DNA of 23,470 bases, taken from assembly GCA_004562915.1 (NCBI GenBank), contig SFQZ01000048.1:1-23470 (forward strand). The letters are read 5' to 3'. A program made the position numbers and the translations under genes. Below the pieces are notes generated by a model. That model saw only the letters and a list, made by a program, of their open reading frames with translations. It was not told where the DNA came from and did not search any database. Of the stretch, positions 1-6,668 are shown in pieces. Position 1 is the stretch's first letter, and the number at the start of each line of letters is the position of its first letter. This DNA is from a bacterium (lineage in GTDB: Bacteria; Bacillota_A; Clostridia; Lachnospirales; Lachnospiraceae).

Positions 1-25
1 CTTTTTCTTTTTAAAAGATAAATTT

Positions 26-65
26 CAGGGGCAGATGTGATCCGCATGGATCACATCTGCCCCTG
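26..65 (-). terminator. Strong hairpin, possible terminator of the gntR-type gene
   Basis: An 18-bp perfect stem (26-43 paired with 48-65) closes a 4-base loop, GCAT. Read on the minus strand, the stem is followed by a T-rich stretch (AAATTTATCTTTT), so it would work as an intrinsic terminator for transcripts coming from the regulator gene that ends at 183. On the plus strand no T-tract follows. The gap of about 120 bases after the stop codon is longer than usual, and the stem is long for a terminator, so a repeat or operator role remains possible. Confidence 0.5.
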
Positions 66-182
66 TGTAGAACTATCTATTTCCCGACAGCCCCTTTTTG
101 TGTATTCTGTCTATATGTCATCCGATTTCTTGTATCCCTACAACTTTTTACCGCCAAATACATATGACGTATTTATTGTTTC

Positions 183-893
183 TCAGATTTTTCTTTTTTT
201 CTCTTCCAGCATGCGAATCAGACTTTGTCTATTATAAGTAAGATGCATAATCATAGCACATTTTGCTCCCACTGAATCTCCTTTTATAATTGCATCCGTA
301 ATAGCTCTGTGAGTATCAATGGTTTCCTGCATCAAAGTCCTGTGCGTCAGATTGGCAAATGTCATAACCGCTGTATTGATCACCGGAATCAAAGTTTCCA
401 CCACTCGATTTTTACTGCAGCGTGCAATACAGGTATGAAATTCTATATCTTTTTTAATATGATTTTTCCCACTTTTATAAACTTGCTCTACCTCATCACA
501 CAGCTGCTGCAACTGTTTTTTTTCTTCCTCTGTCGCATAATCACAGGCGAGGGACGCAATCTCCGGTTCAAGCATAAGACGCACATCAAAAAGCTCCAGA
601 GCCAGCTTAAATTTATCCTCAAATTTGGAAAGTCCCAGCGGATCATCCTCCAAAGTGTATGTACTAATCACAAAAGTACCGGATCCACGGCGCACTTCCA
701 GAATTCCTTTAGATACCAGACCTTTGACAGCTTCCCTTACTGTACTTCTTCCTACACCGAACTTCTCTGCCAGTTCAAACTCATTCGGGATTTTCTGTCC
801 TACTTCTATCGGTTCCTGAAGGATAAAATTCATCAGCTCATCCTCCACCTGAGAACCTAATAATTTCTTACTTACTTTTTCAAATTGATACAT
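183..893 (-). CDS. FadR/GntR-family transcriptional regulator (FCD domain)
   Basis: This 236-residue protein has the size and layout of FadR-subfamily GntR regulators. An N-terminal winged helix-turn-helix (about residues 10-75) contains the typical run around 'EKFGVGRSTVREAVKGL' and ends in the wing 'VRRGSGTFV'. A helical FCD ligand-binding domain follows (about 95-230), with 'DVRLMLEPEIASLA' and Asp/His residues in the pattern that binds a metal and an organic acid in this family (D-x3-H near residue 150, later 'THRAITDAI' and 'MHLTYN'). The start is set by GGAGG at 901-905. The gene is divergent from the esterase/ATP-grasp/aldolase operon and shares a 180-bp intergenic region with it, so it probably controls that operon and itself. 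FCD regulators usually sense carboxylic acids or sugar acids; the actual ligand cannot be read from the sequence. Confidence 0.9.
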   Translation of the reverse strand: MYQFEKVSKKLLGSQVEDELMNFILQEPIEVGQKIPNEFELAEKFGVGRSTVREAVKGLVSKGILEVRRGSGTFVISTYTLEDDPLGLSKFEDKFKLALELFDVRLMLEPEIASLACDYATEEEKKQLQQLCDEVEQVYKSGKNHIKKDIEFHTCIARCSKNRVVETLIPVINTAVMTFANLTHRTLMQETIDTHRAITDAIIKGDSVGAKCAMIMHLTYNRQSLIRMLEEKKRKI

Positions 894-928
894 CTGTTTT
901 CCTCCGTCAGAGATAACCTCTCTTCTTT

Positions 929-957
929 ATTCTAGTCTGCTTTCTCTTTATTTTCAA
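929..957 (-). promoter_or_regulatory. Promoter of the FadR/GntR-type gene
   Basis: On the minus strand, TTGAAA (952-957) and TAGAAT (929-934) are separated by 17 bases and lie 36 bases upstream of the start codon. Both hexamers are close to the vegetative sigma consensus. The assignment is by pattern only. Confidence 0.6.
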
Positions 958-1012
958 GATTCTTCTACTTCTTCTGTTTTCGTCATTTCTTATATCTTTT
1001 TTCATTATTATT

Positions 1013-1041
1013 TTGCTTTTTCCACTTTAATGTGTTATATT
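1013..1041 (+). promoter_or_regulatory. Promoter of the esterase/ATP-grasp/aldolase operon
   Basis: TTGCTT (1013-1018), a 17-base spacer and TATATT (1036-1041) preceded by TG (extended -10) lie 34 bases upstream of the first ATG. It is back to back with the regulator's promoter, about 55 bp away, so one bound repressor could control both. I saw no convincing long dyad between them. Confidence 0.6.
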
Positions 1042-1075
1042 AGCAGAGAATATTATATTATTTTTGGAGGAAGCT

Positions 1076-1840
1076 ATGGTCATCACATGGAATGTAACGA
1101 TTCCGGAACTTACAGGGCGACAGGAAAGAAGAGCTTATATCTATCTTCCGGAATCTTATAATTATGAAAATGATAAACGGTATCCGGTCCTTTATATGTT
1201 CGACGGACACAATGTTTTTTTTGATTCGGATGCCACCTACGGCAAATGCTGGGGCATGAAAGAATATATGGATTACACCAACACGCAGCTTATTATTGCA
1301 GCTGTGGAATGTAATCACAGCCCGGACAACGGACGCCTGAGAGAATATTCTCCCTATGACTTCTTAGATCCAAAGCTGGGTGCTATCCAGGGACTTGGCA
1401 AGCTTACCATGGACTGGATCGTAAATACATTTAAGCGCGATATTGATAATCGTTTCCGGACAATTCCCGATCGCGAGCATACTTTCATTGCAGGAAGTTC
1501 TATGGGCGGCCTTATGAGTCTGTATGCTGTACTGGAATACAATGAATATTTTTCCCGTGCCGCTGCACTTTCACCTTCTATCTGGTTTGGAACCGACAAG
1601 CTGAAACACATGATCGAACACGCTTCTCTCCGTCCGGATACAATTGTCTATATGGATTATGGTTCCCGCGAACTTCGGCATCATGCCAATATGGAACACC
1701 AATTTGCCAAAGTTACCGAACAGCTCCTGGATCGCAGGATCATGTTGGAAAGCCGTATCGTCCCGGGCGGAAATCACTGCGAGGCGAGCTGGGAAAAGCA
1801 GATCCCATTCTTTATGAATACTCTGCTGTACCAGCCATAG
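1076..1840 (+). CDS. Esterase-family alpha/beta hydrolase (enterochelin-esterase-like)
   Basis: This 254-residue protein has the 'putative esterase' alpha/beta-hydrolase fold (Fes/YieL/esterase D group). The early strand 'YPVLYMFDGHN' is typical, and the nucleophile elbow is G-S-S-M-G-G with Ser142. A probable catalytic His is His234 in 'GGNHCEASW', and an acid residue lies near 'MDYGSRE' (Asp194). No signal peptide is seen, so it is cytoplasmic. The start is taken at the ATG at 1076, five bases after GGAGG; an in-frame TTG at 1064 overlaps that ribosome-binding site and is unlikely to be used. It is the first gene of a four-gene operon, followed after 43 bp by another hydrolase. The family cleaves esters or related acyl bonds; the substrate is unknown. 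Its place with a ligase and an aldolase suggests release or editing of a small acylated metabolite (inference). Confidence 0.85.
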   Translation: MVITWNVTIPELTGRQERRAYIYLPESYNYENDKRYPVLYMFDGHNVFFDSDATYGKCWGMKEYMDYTNTQLIIAAVECNHSPDNGRLREYSPYDFLDPKLGAIQGLGKLTMDWIVNTFKRDIDNRFRTIPDREHTFIAGSSMGGLMSLYAVLEYNEYFSRAAALSPSIWFGTDKLKHMIEHASLRPDTIVYMDYGSRELRHHANMEHQFAKVTEQLLDRRIMLESRIVPGGNHCEASWEKQIPFFMNTLLYQP

Positions 1841-1883
1841 ACTCTGTCACAAAATCTTAGCTTTTAATGAGGAGAATTATTTT

Positions 1884-2648
1884 ATGGAAACACAATACTT
1901 CAAACAATACAGCCCGGCTCTGGGCCGTGACATGGAATGTAAAGTCTACGGTCATGCAGGACGCCCTGTGCTGTATATTCCCTGTCAGGATGGTCGTTTT
2001 TTTGACTTTGAAAACTTTAAAATGGCGGATGTATGGTCTCCCTGGATTGAATCCGGAGATGTAATGGTTTTTTCTATCGATACCATCGATCAGGAAACCT
2101 GGTCCAATAAAAGTGGAAATCCTCGCTGGAGAATCTGCCGCCACGAGCAGTGGATGCGATATATCACAGACGAGATGGTTCCATTTATGCGTCAGATGGT
2201 TAATGAGCGAAATGGCTGGACCGGATATCCTGATGTGATCGTATTCGGATGCAGTCTTGGTGCCACCCATGCAGCCAATCTTTATTTCCGCCGTCCGGAT
2301 CTGTTCGACGGACTTCTGGCGCTCAGCGGTATTTACACAGCAGAATATGGATTTGATTCCTATATGGACGATCTGGTATATGCCAATTCACCGGTACACT
2401 ATCTGCCTAATCTGCCTGTTGACCACCCTTATATTGAACTTTTTAATCTGAAGAAAGCAATTCTCTGTGTGGGACAGGGACCATGGGAACTTCCGAATTC
2501 CACCAGACAAATGCAGAAAATATTGCAAGACAAAGGTATCGATGCCTGGGTAGACTTCTGGGGATATGACTGCAGCCACGACTGGTGTTGGTGGTACAGA
2601 CAGGTGGAATACTTTGTACCGTATTTGTTGAATCAAAAAGCAAATTAA
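1884..2648 (+). CDS. Second alpha/beta hydrolase / esterase (COG4947-like)
   Basis: This 254-residue hydrolase is clearly different from its upstream neighbour. It carries the nucleophile motif G-C-S-L-G-A (Ser124) after the strand 'PDVIVFG', and a likely catalytic His232 in 'YDCSHDWCWW', near the end as expected for the fold. The N-terminus ('GRPVLYIPCQDGRFFDFE') resembles uncharacterised esterase/lipase-superfamily proteins that often occur beside ATP-grasp enzymes. There is no signal peptide. The start is supported by GAGGAG at 1869-1874. Spacing of 43 bp upstream and 25 bp downstream places it within the operon. The unusual Trp/Cys-rich C-terminal part around the His may shape a distinctive pocket. 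The substrate is not known; it could be an esterase, thioesterase or acyltransferase. Confidence 0.8.
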   Translation: METQYFKQYSPALGRDMECKVYGHAGRPVLYIPCQDGRFFDFENFKMADVWSPWIESGDVMVFSIDTIDQETWSNKSGNPRWRICRHEQWMRYITDEMVPFMRQMVNERNGWTGYPDVIVFGCSLGATHAANLYFRRPDLFDGLLALSGIYTAEYGFDSYMDDLVYANSPVHYLPNLPVDHPYIELFNLKKAILCVGQGPWELPNSTRQMQKILQDKGIDAWVDFWGYDCSHDWCWWYRQVEYFVPYLLNQKAN

Positions 2649-2673
2649 TATACAAAAGAAAGAAGGTATCCCA

Positions 2674-3870
2674 TTGAAAAACATCATTTTTATCTCCCCA
2701 AACTTTCCCACAAACTACTGGCAGTTCTGCCGGGAACTCAAGAAAAATGGCATGAATGTGCTCGGAATCGGCGATCAGCCATATGATGAACTTACCACCG
2801 AACTGAAAGACAGTCTGAATGAATATTATAAAGTCAGCAATCTGGAAAATGATGACGAAGTATATCGTGCTGTAGCATTTCTCACATATAAACATGGAAG
2901 AATCGACTGGCTGGAATCTAACAACGAATACTGGCTGGAGCGCGACGCCAAACTGAGAACTGACTTTAACATCACCAGCGGTTTTCAGGAAAAAGATATT
3001 CCGCGGATCAAATTCAAATCCAGAATGAAAGAGTATTATGCAAAAACCGGAATCCCGACAGCACGTTACCATATGGTAGACACTCTTGAAAATTGTCTTG
3101 CATTTGCCGAAAAGGTTCATTTTCCGGTAGTTGCCAAACCGGATAATGGAGTGGGTGCTTCCCATACCTTTAAAATAGAAAATGAAGAGCAGATGAAACA
3201 GTTTTTTGAAGTGAAATGGCCAAACACCAGCTATATCATGGAGGAATATGTAAATGGCGAAGTAAATTCCTACGATGCGATCATTGATTCCAACGGTGAG
3301 CCCATGTTTGAGACCGGCAATGTAACACCTATGTCTATCATGGATATTGTAAATAACTCTGACAATTCTATTTTCTATATCCTGAAGAAACTGCCGGAAG
3401 ATACCCGTGCCGCAGGACGCGCTACTGTAAAAAGTTTTGGTGTAAAGAGCCGTTTTGTACATTTTGAATTTTTCCGTCTGTTAAAAGATCAGGAAGGACT
3501 TGGTAAAAAAGGAGATCTGGTCGCTCTGGAAGTAAACATGCGACCAAGCGGCGGTGTTACTCCGGATATGATCGATTTTGCCCACAGTACCGATGTATAC
3601 AAAATCTGGGCCGACATGATTGCCTTCGATCGTTCCACCATGCCCGTGGGTAAACATGCTTATTGTGCTTTTGCCGGAAGACGTGACGGCAAAGATTTTT
3701 CCATGGGACATGAGGACATTCTTGCAAAATACGGTGCCAACATTAAGATGGTAGAACGTATTCCGGATGTACTTTCCGGTGCCATGGGCAACCAGATGTA
3801 TGTAGCTGTATTCAATTCTCAGAAAGAAATGGATGCTTTTTACACAGATATTTTAAAATGCAATGAATAA
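2674..3870 (+). CDS. ATP-grasp domain protein (carboxylate-amine ligase-like)
   Basis: This 398-residue protein has an N-terminal Rossmann-like pre-ATP-grasp domain (residues 1-110, starting 'NIIFISPNFPTNYW') and an ATP-grasp fold (about 115-320). The nucleotide-binding Lys155 is in 'VVAKPDNGVGA', and hinge acids lie in 'YIMEEYVNGE'. Mg-ATP ligands are Glu265 ('HFEFF') and Glu286/Asn288/Arg290 in 'LEVNMRPSGG'. ATP-grasp enzymes of this type activate a carboxylate as an acyl phosphate and join it to an amine or other nucleophile. The gene starts with TTG at 2674, seven bases after AGAAGG; no ATG fits better. It lies between the hydrolases and the aldolase with short gaps of 25 and 32 bp. The product bond and substrates are unknown; the C-terminal 80 residues look specific to this subfamily. 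Confidence 0.85.
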   Translation: MKNIIFISPNFPTNYWQFCRELKKNGMNVLGIGDQPYDELTTELKDSLNEYYKVSNLENDDEVYRAVAFLTYKHGRIDWLESNNEYWLERDAKLRTDFNITSGFQEKDIPRIKFKSRMKEYYAKTGIPTARYHMVDTLENCLAFAEKVHFPVVAKPDNGVGASHTFKIENEEQMKQFFEVKWPNTSYIMEEYVNGEVNSYDAIIDSNGEPMFETGNVTPMSIMDIVNNSDNSIFYILKKLPEDTRAAGRATVKSFGVKSRFVHFEFFRLLKDQEGLGKKGDLVALEVNMRPSGGVTPDMIDFAHSTDVYKIWADMIAFDRSTMPVGKHAYCAFAGRRDGKDFSMGHEDILAKYGANIKMVERIPDVLSGAMGNQMYVAVFNSQKEMDAFYTDILKCNE

Positions 3871-3902
3871 TTGCAGATCAATTTTATATAAGGAGAACAT
3901 TT

Positions 3903-4877
3903 ATGAAAGAGATATCAAAATTAATCGAATACCGCCCGGGTGTAAGGGTAATTGACGCAACCCTCCGCGATGGAGGTCTGGTAAATGACTTTTATTTCAC
4001 CGATGAATTTGTAAGTGATTTGTATCAGGCCAACATTAAGGCTGGTGTAGACTACATGGAATTCGGTTATAAAGCTTCCAGAGATATGTTCGATGAAAGC
4101 AAATTCGGAAAATGGAAATTCTGTAAAGACGAAGATATTCGTGCCATCGTCGGTGACAATGATACCGATCTGAAAATATCGATTATGGCAGATGTAGGAA
4201 GATGTGATTACAAAACAGATATCCTGAACAAAAGCGAAAGCCCGATCGATCTGATCCGTGTGGCCACGTACCTGAATACTATCCCTTCCGCTATTGACAT
4301 GATTGAAAATGCTGCTTCCAAAGGATATGAAGTGAGCTGCAATATCATGGCTATCACCAATACTCAGGAAAAAGACCTGGCTATCGCTCTTGACCTTCTG
4401 GGACAGTCTCCCGTGGATGTACTCTATATCGTAGACAGCTACGGTGCCCTGTATCCGGAACAGTTGGCTCGACTTACCGATATTTACATGAATGTCGCTG
4501 CAAAATATGGAAAGAAAATCGGTATCCACGCCCATAACAATCAGCAGCTTGCCTTTGCAAATACGATCGAAGCTGTTGGAGACGGTGTAGACTGGCTGGA
4601 TGCCACTTATGACGGAATGGGACGCGGTGCAGGCAACTGCGCAATGGAATTGCTGCTGGGACTTCTGCGTAACCCAAAATATCAGATTTATCCGGTTATC
4701 AAATTCGTAGAAAAACATATGACCAAACTCCGTCAGGAAGGTGTTGTCTGGGGATATGATATGCAGTATCTGCTGACCGGACTGTTTAATCAGCATCCGA
4801 GAACAGCTATTCAGTTTACAAAAGAAAAAAGAACCGATTACAGCGAATTCTATAAAGAGATTCTTGGATTAGACTAA
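3903..4877 (+). CDS. DRE-TIM metallolyase / aldolase (HMGL-like, 4-hydroxy-2-oxovalerate aldolase-related)
   Basis: This 324-residue TIM-barrel enzyme has the HMGL-like signature. 'DATLRDGG' at residues 18-25 supplies the catalytic Arg and metal-binding Asp. 'GIHAHNN' (His209, His211) supplies the metal HxH. 'DGMGRGAGN' (237-245) is the glycine-rich loop, a pattern most like 4-hydroxy-2-oxovalerate aldolases. The Gly after RDG differs from the Glu/Gln-containing signature of isopropylmalate or citramalate synthases, which favours an aldol or retro-aldol reaction on a 2-oxo acid. The acylating aldehyde dehydrogenase partner of catabolic HOA aldolases is absent. The C-terminus (about 260-324) is lineage-specific. 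An AAGGAG site at 3891-3896 sets the start. It is the last gene of the operon and ends before a hairpin cluster. The exact reaction is unknown. Confidence 0.85.
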   Translation: MKEISKLIEYRPGVRVIDATLRDGGLVNDFYFTDEFVSDLYQANIKAGVDYMEFGYKASRDMFDESKFGKWKFCKDEDIRAIVGDNDTDLKISIMADVGRCDYKTDILNKSESPIDLIRVATYLNTIPSAIDMIENAASKGYEVSCNIMAITNTQEKDLAIALDLLGQSPVDVLYIVDSYGALYPEQLARLTDIYMNVAAKYGKKIGIHAHNNQQLAFANTIEAVGDGVDWLDATYDGMGRGAGNCAMELLLGLLRNPKYQIYPVIKFVEKHMTKLRQEGVVWGYDMQYLLTGLFNQHPRTAIQFTKEKRTDYSEFYKEILGLD

Positions 4878-4881
4878 TAAA

Positions 4882-4909
4882 ACGTTTTGATTCGTAAGGT
4901 CCAAAACGT
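4882..4909. other. Hairpin after the aldolase gene
   Basis: An 8-bp stem (ACGTTTTG 4882-4889 with CAAAACGT 4902-4909) encloses a 12-base loop containing CGTAAGG. On the minus strand it is followed by TTTTATT, so it could help stop transcripts from the reductase gene. On the plus strand there is no T-tract. The stem is AT-rich and modest in strength. Confidence 0.4.
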
Positions 4910-4916
4910 AACGAGA

Positions 4917-4968
4917 ATAACGAAAATGTGTCCCGCATATTAATGTCATGGGGACACATCTCCGTTAT
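4917..4968. terminator. Two-part hairpin between convergent genes
   Basis: ATAACG (4917-4922) pairs with CGTTAT (4963-4968), and ATGTGTCCC (4926-4934) with GGGACACAT (4951-4959). A symmetrical 3x3 internal loop separates the two helices, and the apical loop is 16 bases. It lies between the aldolase stop and the stop of the convergent reductase gene, where a bidirectional terminator is expected. No clear T-tract follows on either side, so it may instead be a structured intergenic repeat or an RNA-stabilising element. Confidence 0.45.
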
Positions 4969-4986
4969 CCTAACCATATCCGCTTT

Positions 4987-6534
4987 CTATGCGAGATATT
5001 TCTCAGCAACACGCTCCAGTGCCGTACTGTCTTTTTCATTCCATTCTGCAAAGTTCATACCGCTTTTTGCCACCGTACTTCCCAGTTCTGTCAAAAACTG
5101 TGGAATCTGTTTCTCAAGCATGGCTCCCAGTTCACGTCCCATGGTTTCTTTGCCCTGTTTTTCTTCTCCGTTTACATACAGAATGAATGCCGGCTGTGCT
5201 TTTCCGTCAACGGATTTTACTCCACCCCGGAAGCCTAAGGCTCCTGTCTGATGGGTTCCGCAAGAAGATGGGCACCCGGAAATATGAATCTGAGGAAGTG
5301 CTCCATCCGGTATGCCAGCTTCTCTTACTGCTTTTACACAGGCTCCAAGAAGTGCCTGAGAATCACGAACTCCTACCTGACAGATACTTGCTCCGATACA
5401 GCTTACCGATGTTTCAAATAAGGAAGCTGCCGTGTCACTGGTTGCATCCAGTACTTTCTTTGCTTCTTCTCCTGTAAGATTGATGATATATGCGGTTTCA
5501 TCCGGTGCAAGACGCATTTCCACCTGATCCATGTCACGAATCACATCATTCAGAGAACAGAGATTTTCCGGCAATGGCTGTCCACCGATCGGATGCCAGA
5601 TCACAGTATAAAGTCCGTCCTGCTTCTGTTCTAAGATACGGGAACCGGAAATCTGGGTTCCGTCTCCTTCTTTTGTTATTGGGGTAATTTCCGGTCTAAT
5701 CGTCAAATCCTCACCGGAATCATAAACCTCCTGTAATTTCTCCAGAAATGCTTCTTTGTATTTTTCCGGACCTCCCAGTGCTTCCTGCATATAACGGGTA
5801 CGGGCTTTTCCTCTGTTTGTATAATTGCCATATGCACGGAATGTAAGCCACATAGCCTTGATATAGTACAAAATATTTTCAGGCTCAATTCCTTCTGCAA
5901 CTTTTACGCCAAATCGTGGATTATTTCCCAGACCTCCGGCACTGTAAACATCAAATTTTCCATCTTCTCTTGCCGCAAATCCCAGATCACGGTACGTAGC
6001 ATGCGTCAGATTTCGGGGAGAATTGGAAAAACATACTTTCAGCTTTCTCGGCATTTTTTCTGCCTTGATAAAATTGATCAGGTATTCCCCTGCACATTCA
6101 GCCCACGGACGAACATCAAAGTATTCATCTTTCTCCACACCGGACAAAGGAGAACACATAACATTTCGCGGGAAATCTCCACCGCCGCCCATGGTCACGA
6201 TACCGGCATCCAGCGCACTCTCCATGATCCCACATACCGCATCCGTATGAAGATCATGAAACTGAATGGTCTGACAGGTGGTAAAGTGTACTTTCTTCAC
6301 CTGATACTTACGGATCGCATCCGCAACAAATGCCAGTTTTTCTTTTGTTACACGTCCTGCTGTCATACGAAGACGCAGCATACTCGCCTTTCCGCCTTTC
6401 TGAGCATAACTTCCATAAAATCCTGAAAAACCTTTATAATCACCTTTACTCATTTCTCCGGCATAAAAAGCCTCTGTTTTTTCACGAAACTCCCGAATAT
6501 CTGCTTTCCAGGACTGTACATTCACTGTATTCAT
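4987..6534 (-). CDS. Siroheme/[4Fe-4S] nitrite or sulfite reductase-like hemoprotein
   Basis: This 515-residue protein has the two-repeat layout of ferredoxin-type nitrite/sulfite reductases (NirA/CysI family). The siroheme-cluster cysteines are complete: Cys379 and Cys385 in 'SCIGASIC' and Cys421 and Cys425 in 'SGCPSSCG'. The segment 'GGGGDFPRNVMCSPLSG' is the usual linker between the first ferredoxin-like half and the siroheme fold. No N-terminal FAD or ferredoxin domain is fused, so electrons must come from a separate ferredoxin or reductase. Family members reduce sulfite to sulfide or nitrite to ammonia by six electrons; which applies here cannot be told from sequence alone. It is monocistronic, with AGGAGG in front of the start and its own promoter. 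It has no obvious link with the neighbouring carbohydrate genes. Confidence 0.85.
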   Translation of the reverse strand: MNTVNVQSWKADIREFREKTEAFYAGEMSKGDYKGFSGFYGSYAQKGGKASMLRLRMTAGRVTKEKLAFVADAIRKYQVKKVHFTTCQTIQFHDLHTDAVCGIMESALDAGIVTMGGGGDFPRNVMCSPLSGVEKDEYFDVRPWAECAGEYLINFIKAEKMPRKLKVCFSNSPRNLTHATYRDLGFAAREDGKFDVYSAGGLGNNPRFGVKVAEGIEPENILYYIKAMWLTFRAYGNYTNRGKARTRYMQEALGGPEKYKEAFLEKLQEVYDSGEDLTIRPEITPITKEGDGTQISGSRILEQKQDGLYTVIWHPIGGQPLPENLCSLNDVIRDMDQVEMRLAPDETAYIINLTGEEAKKVLDATSDTAASLFETSVSCIGASICQVGVRDSQALLGACVKAVREAGIPDGALPQIHISGCPSSCGTHQTGALGFRGGVKSVDGKAQPAFILYVNGEEKQGKETMGRELGAMLEKQIPQFLTELGSTVAKSGMNFAEWNEKDSTALERVAEKYLA

Positions 6535-6599
6535 AGTTATTTCCTCCTGTTATATTCACTAAATTTTGAAATTGTTCTCCATGATATATAATTGTACTC

Positions 6600-6629
6600 A
6601 TTATATCATAGTGATATCTGTGTTTTCAA
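6600..6629 (-). promoter_or_regulatory. Promoter of the sulfite/nitrite reductase-like gene
   Basis: On the minus strand, TTGAAA (6624-6629) and a perfect TATAAT (6600-6605) are 18 bases apart, giving a leader of about 60 bases. It is one of the best consensus matches in the window, so expression may be strong unless repressed. Confidence 0.65.
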
Positions 6630-6668
6630 TAATATGCATATCTTATTCTTTCTTGCAACGTAAATCAT

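Noticed and set aside
309..860. Long open frame on the plus strand opposite the FadR-type gene
   Set aside because: It is the antisense shadow of a clear coding gene; its translation is low-complexity Phe/Leu/Ser-rich with no family features.
1064..1075. TTG start twelve bases before the ATG of the first esterase gene
   Set aside because: It overlaps the GGAGG ribosome-binding site, which is well placed for the ATG at 1076.
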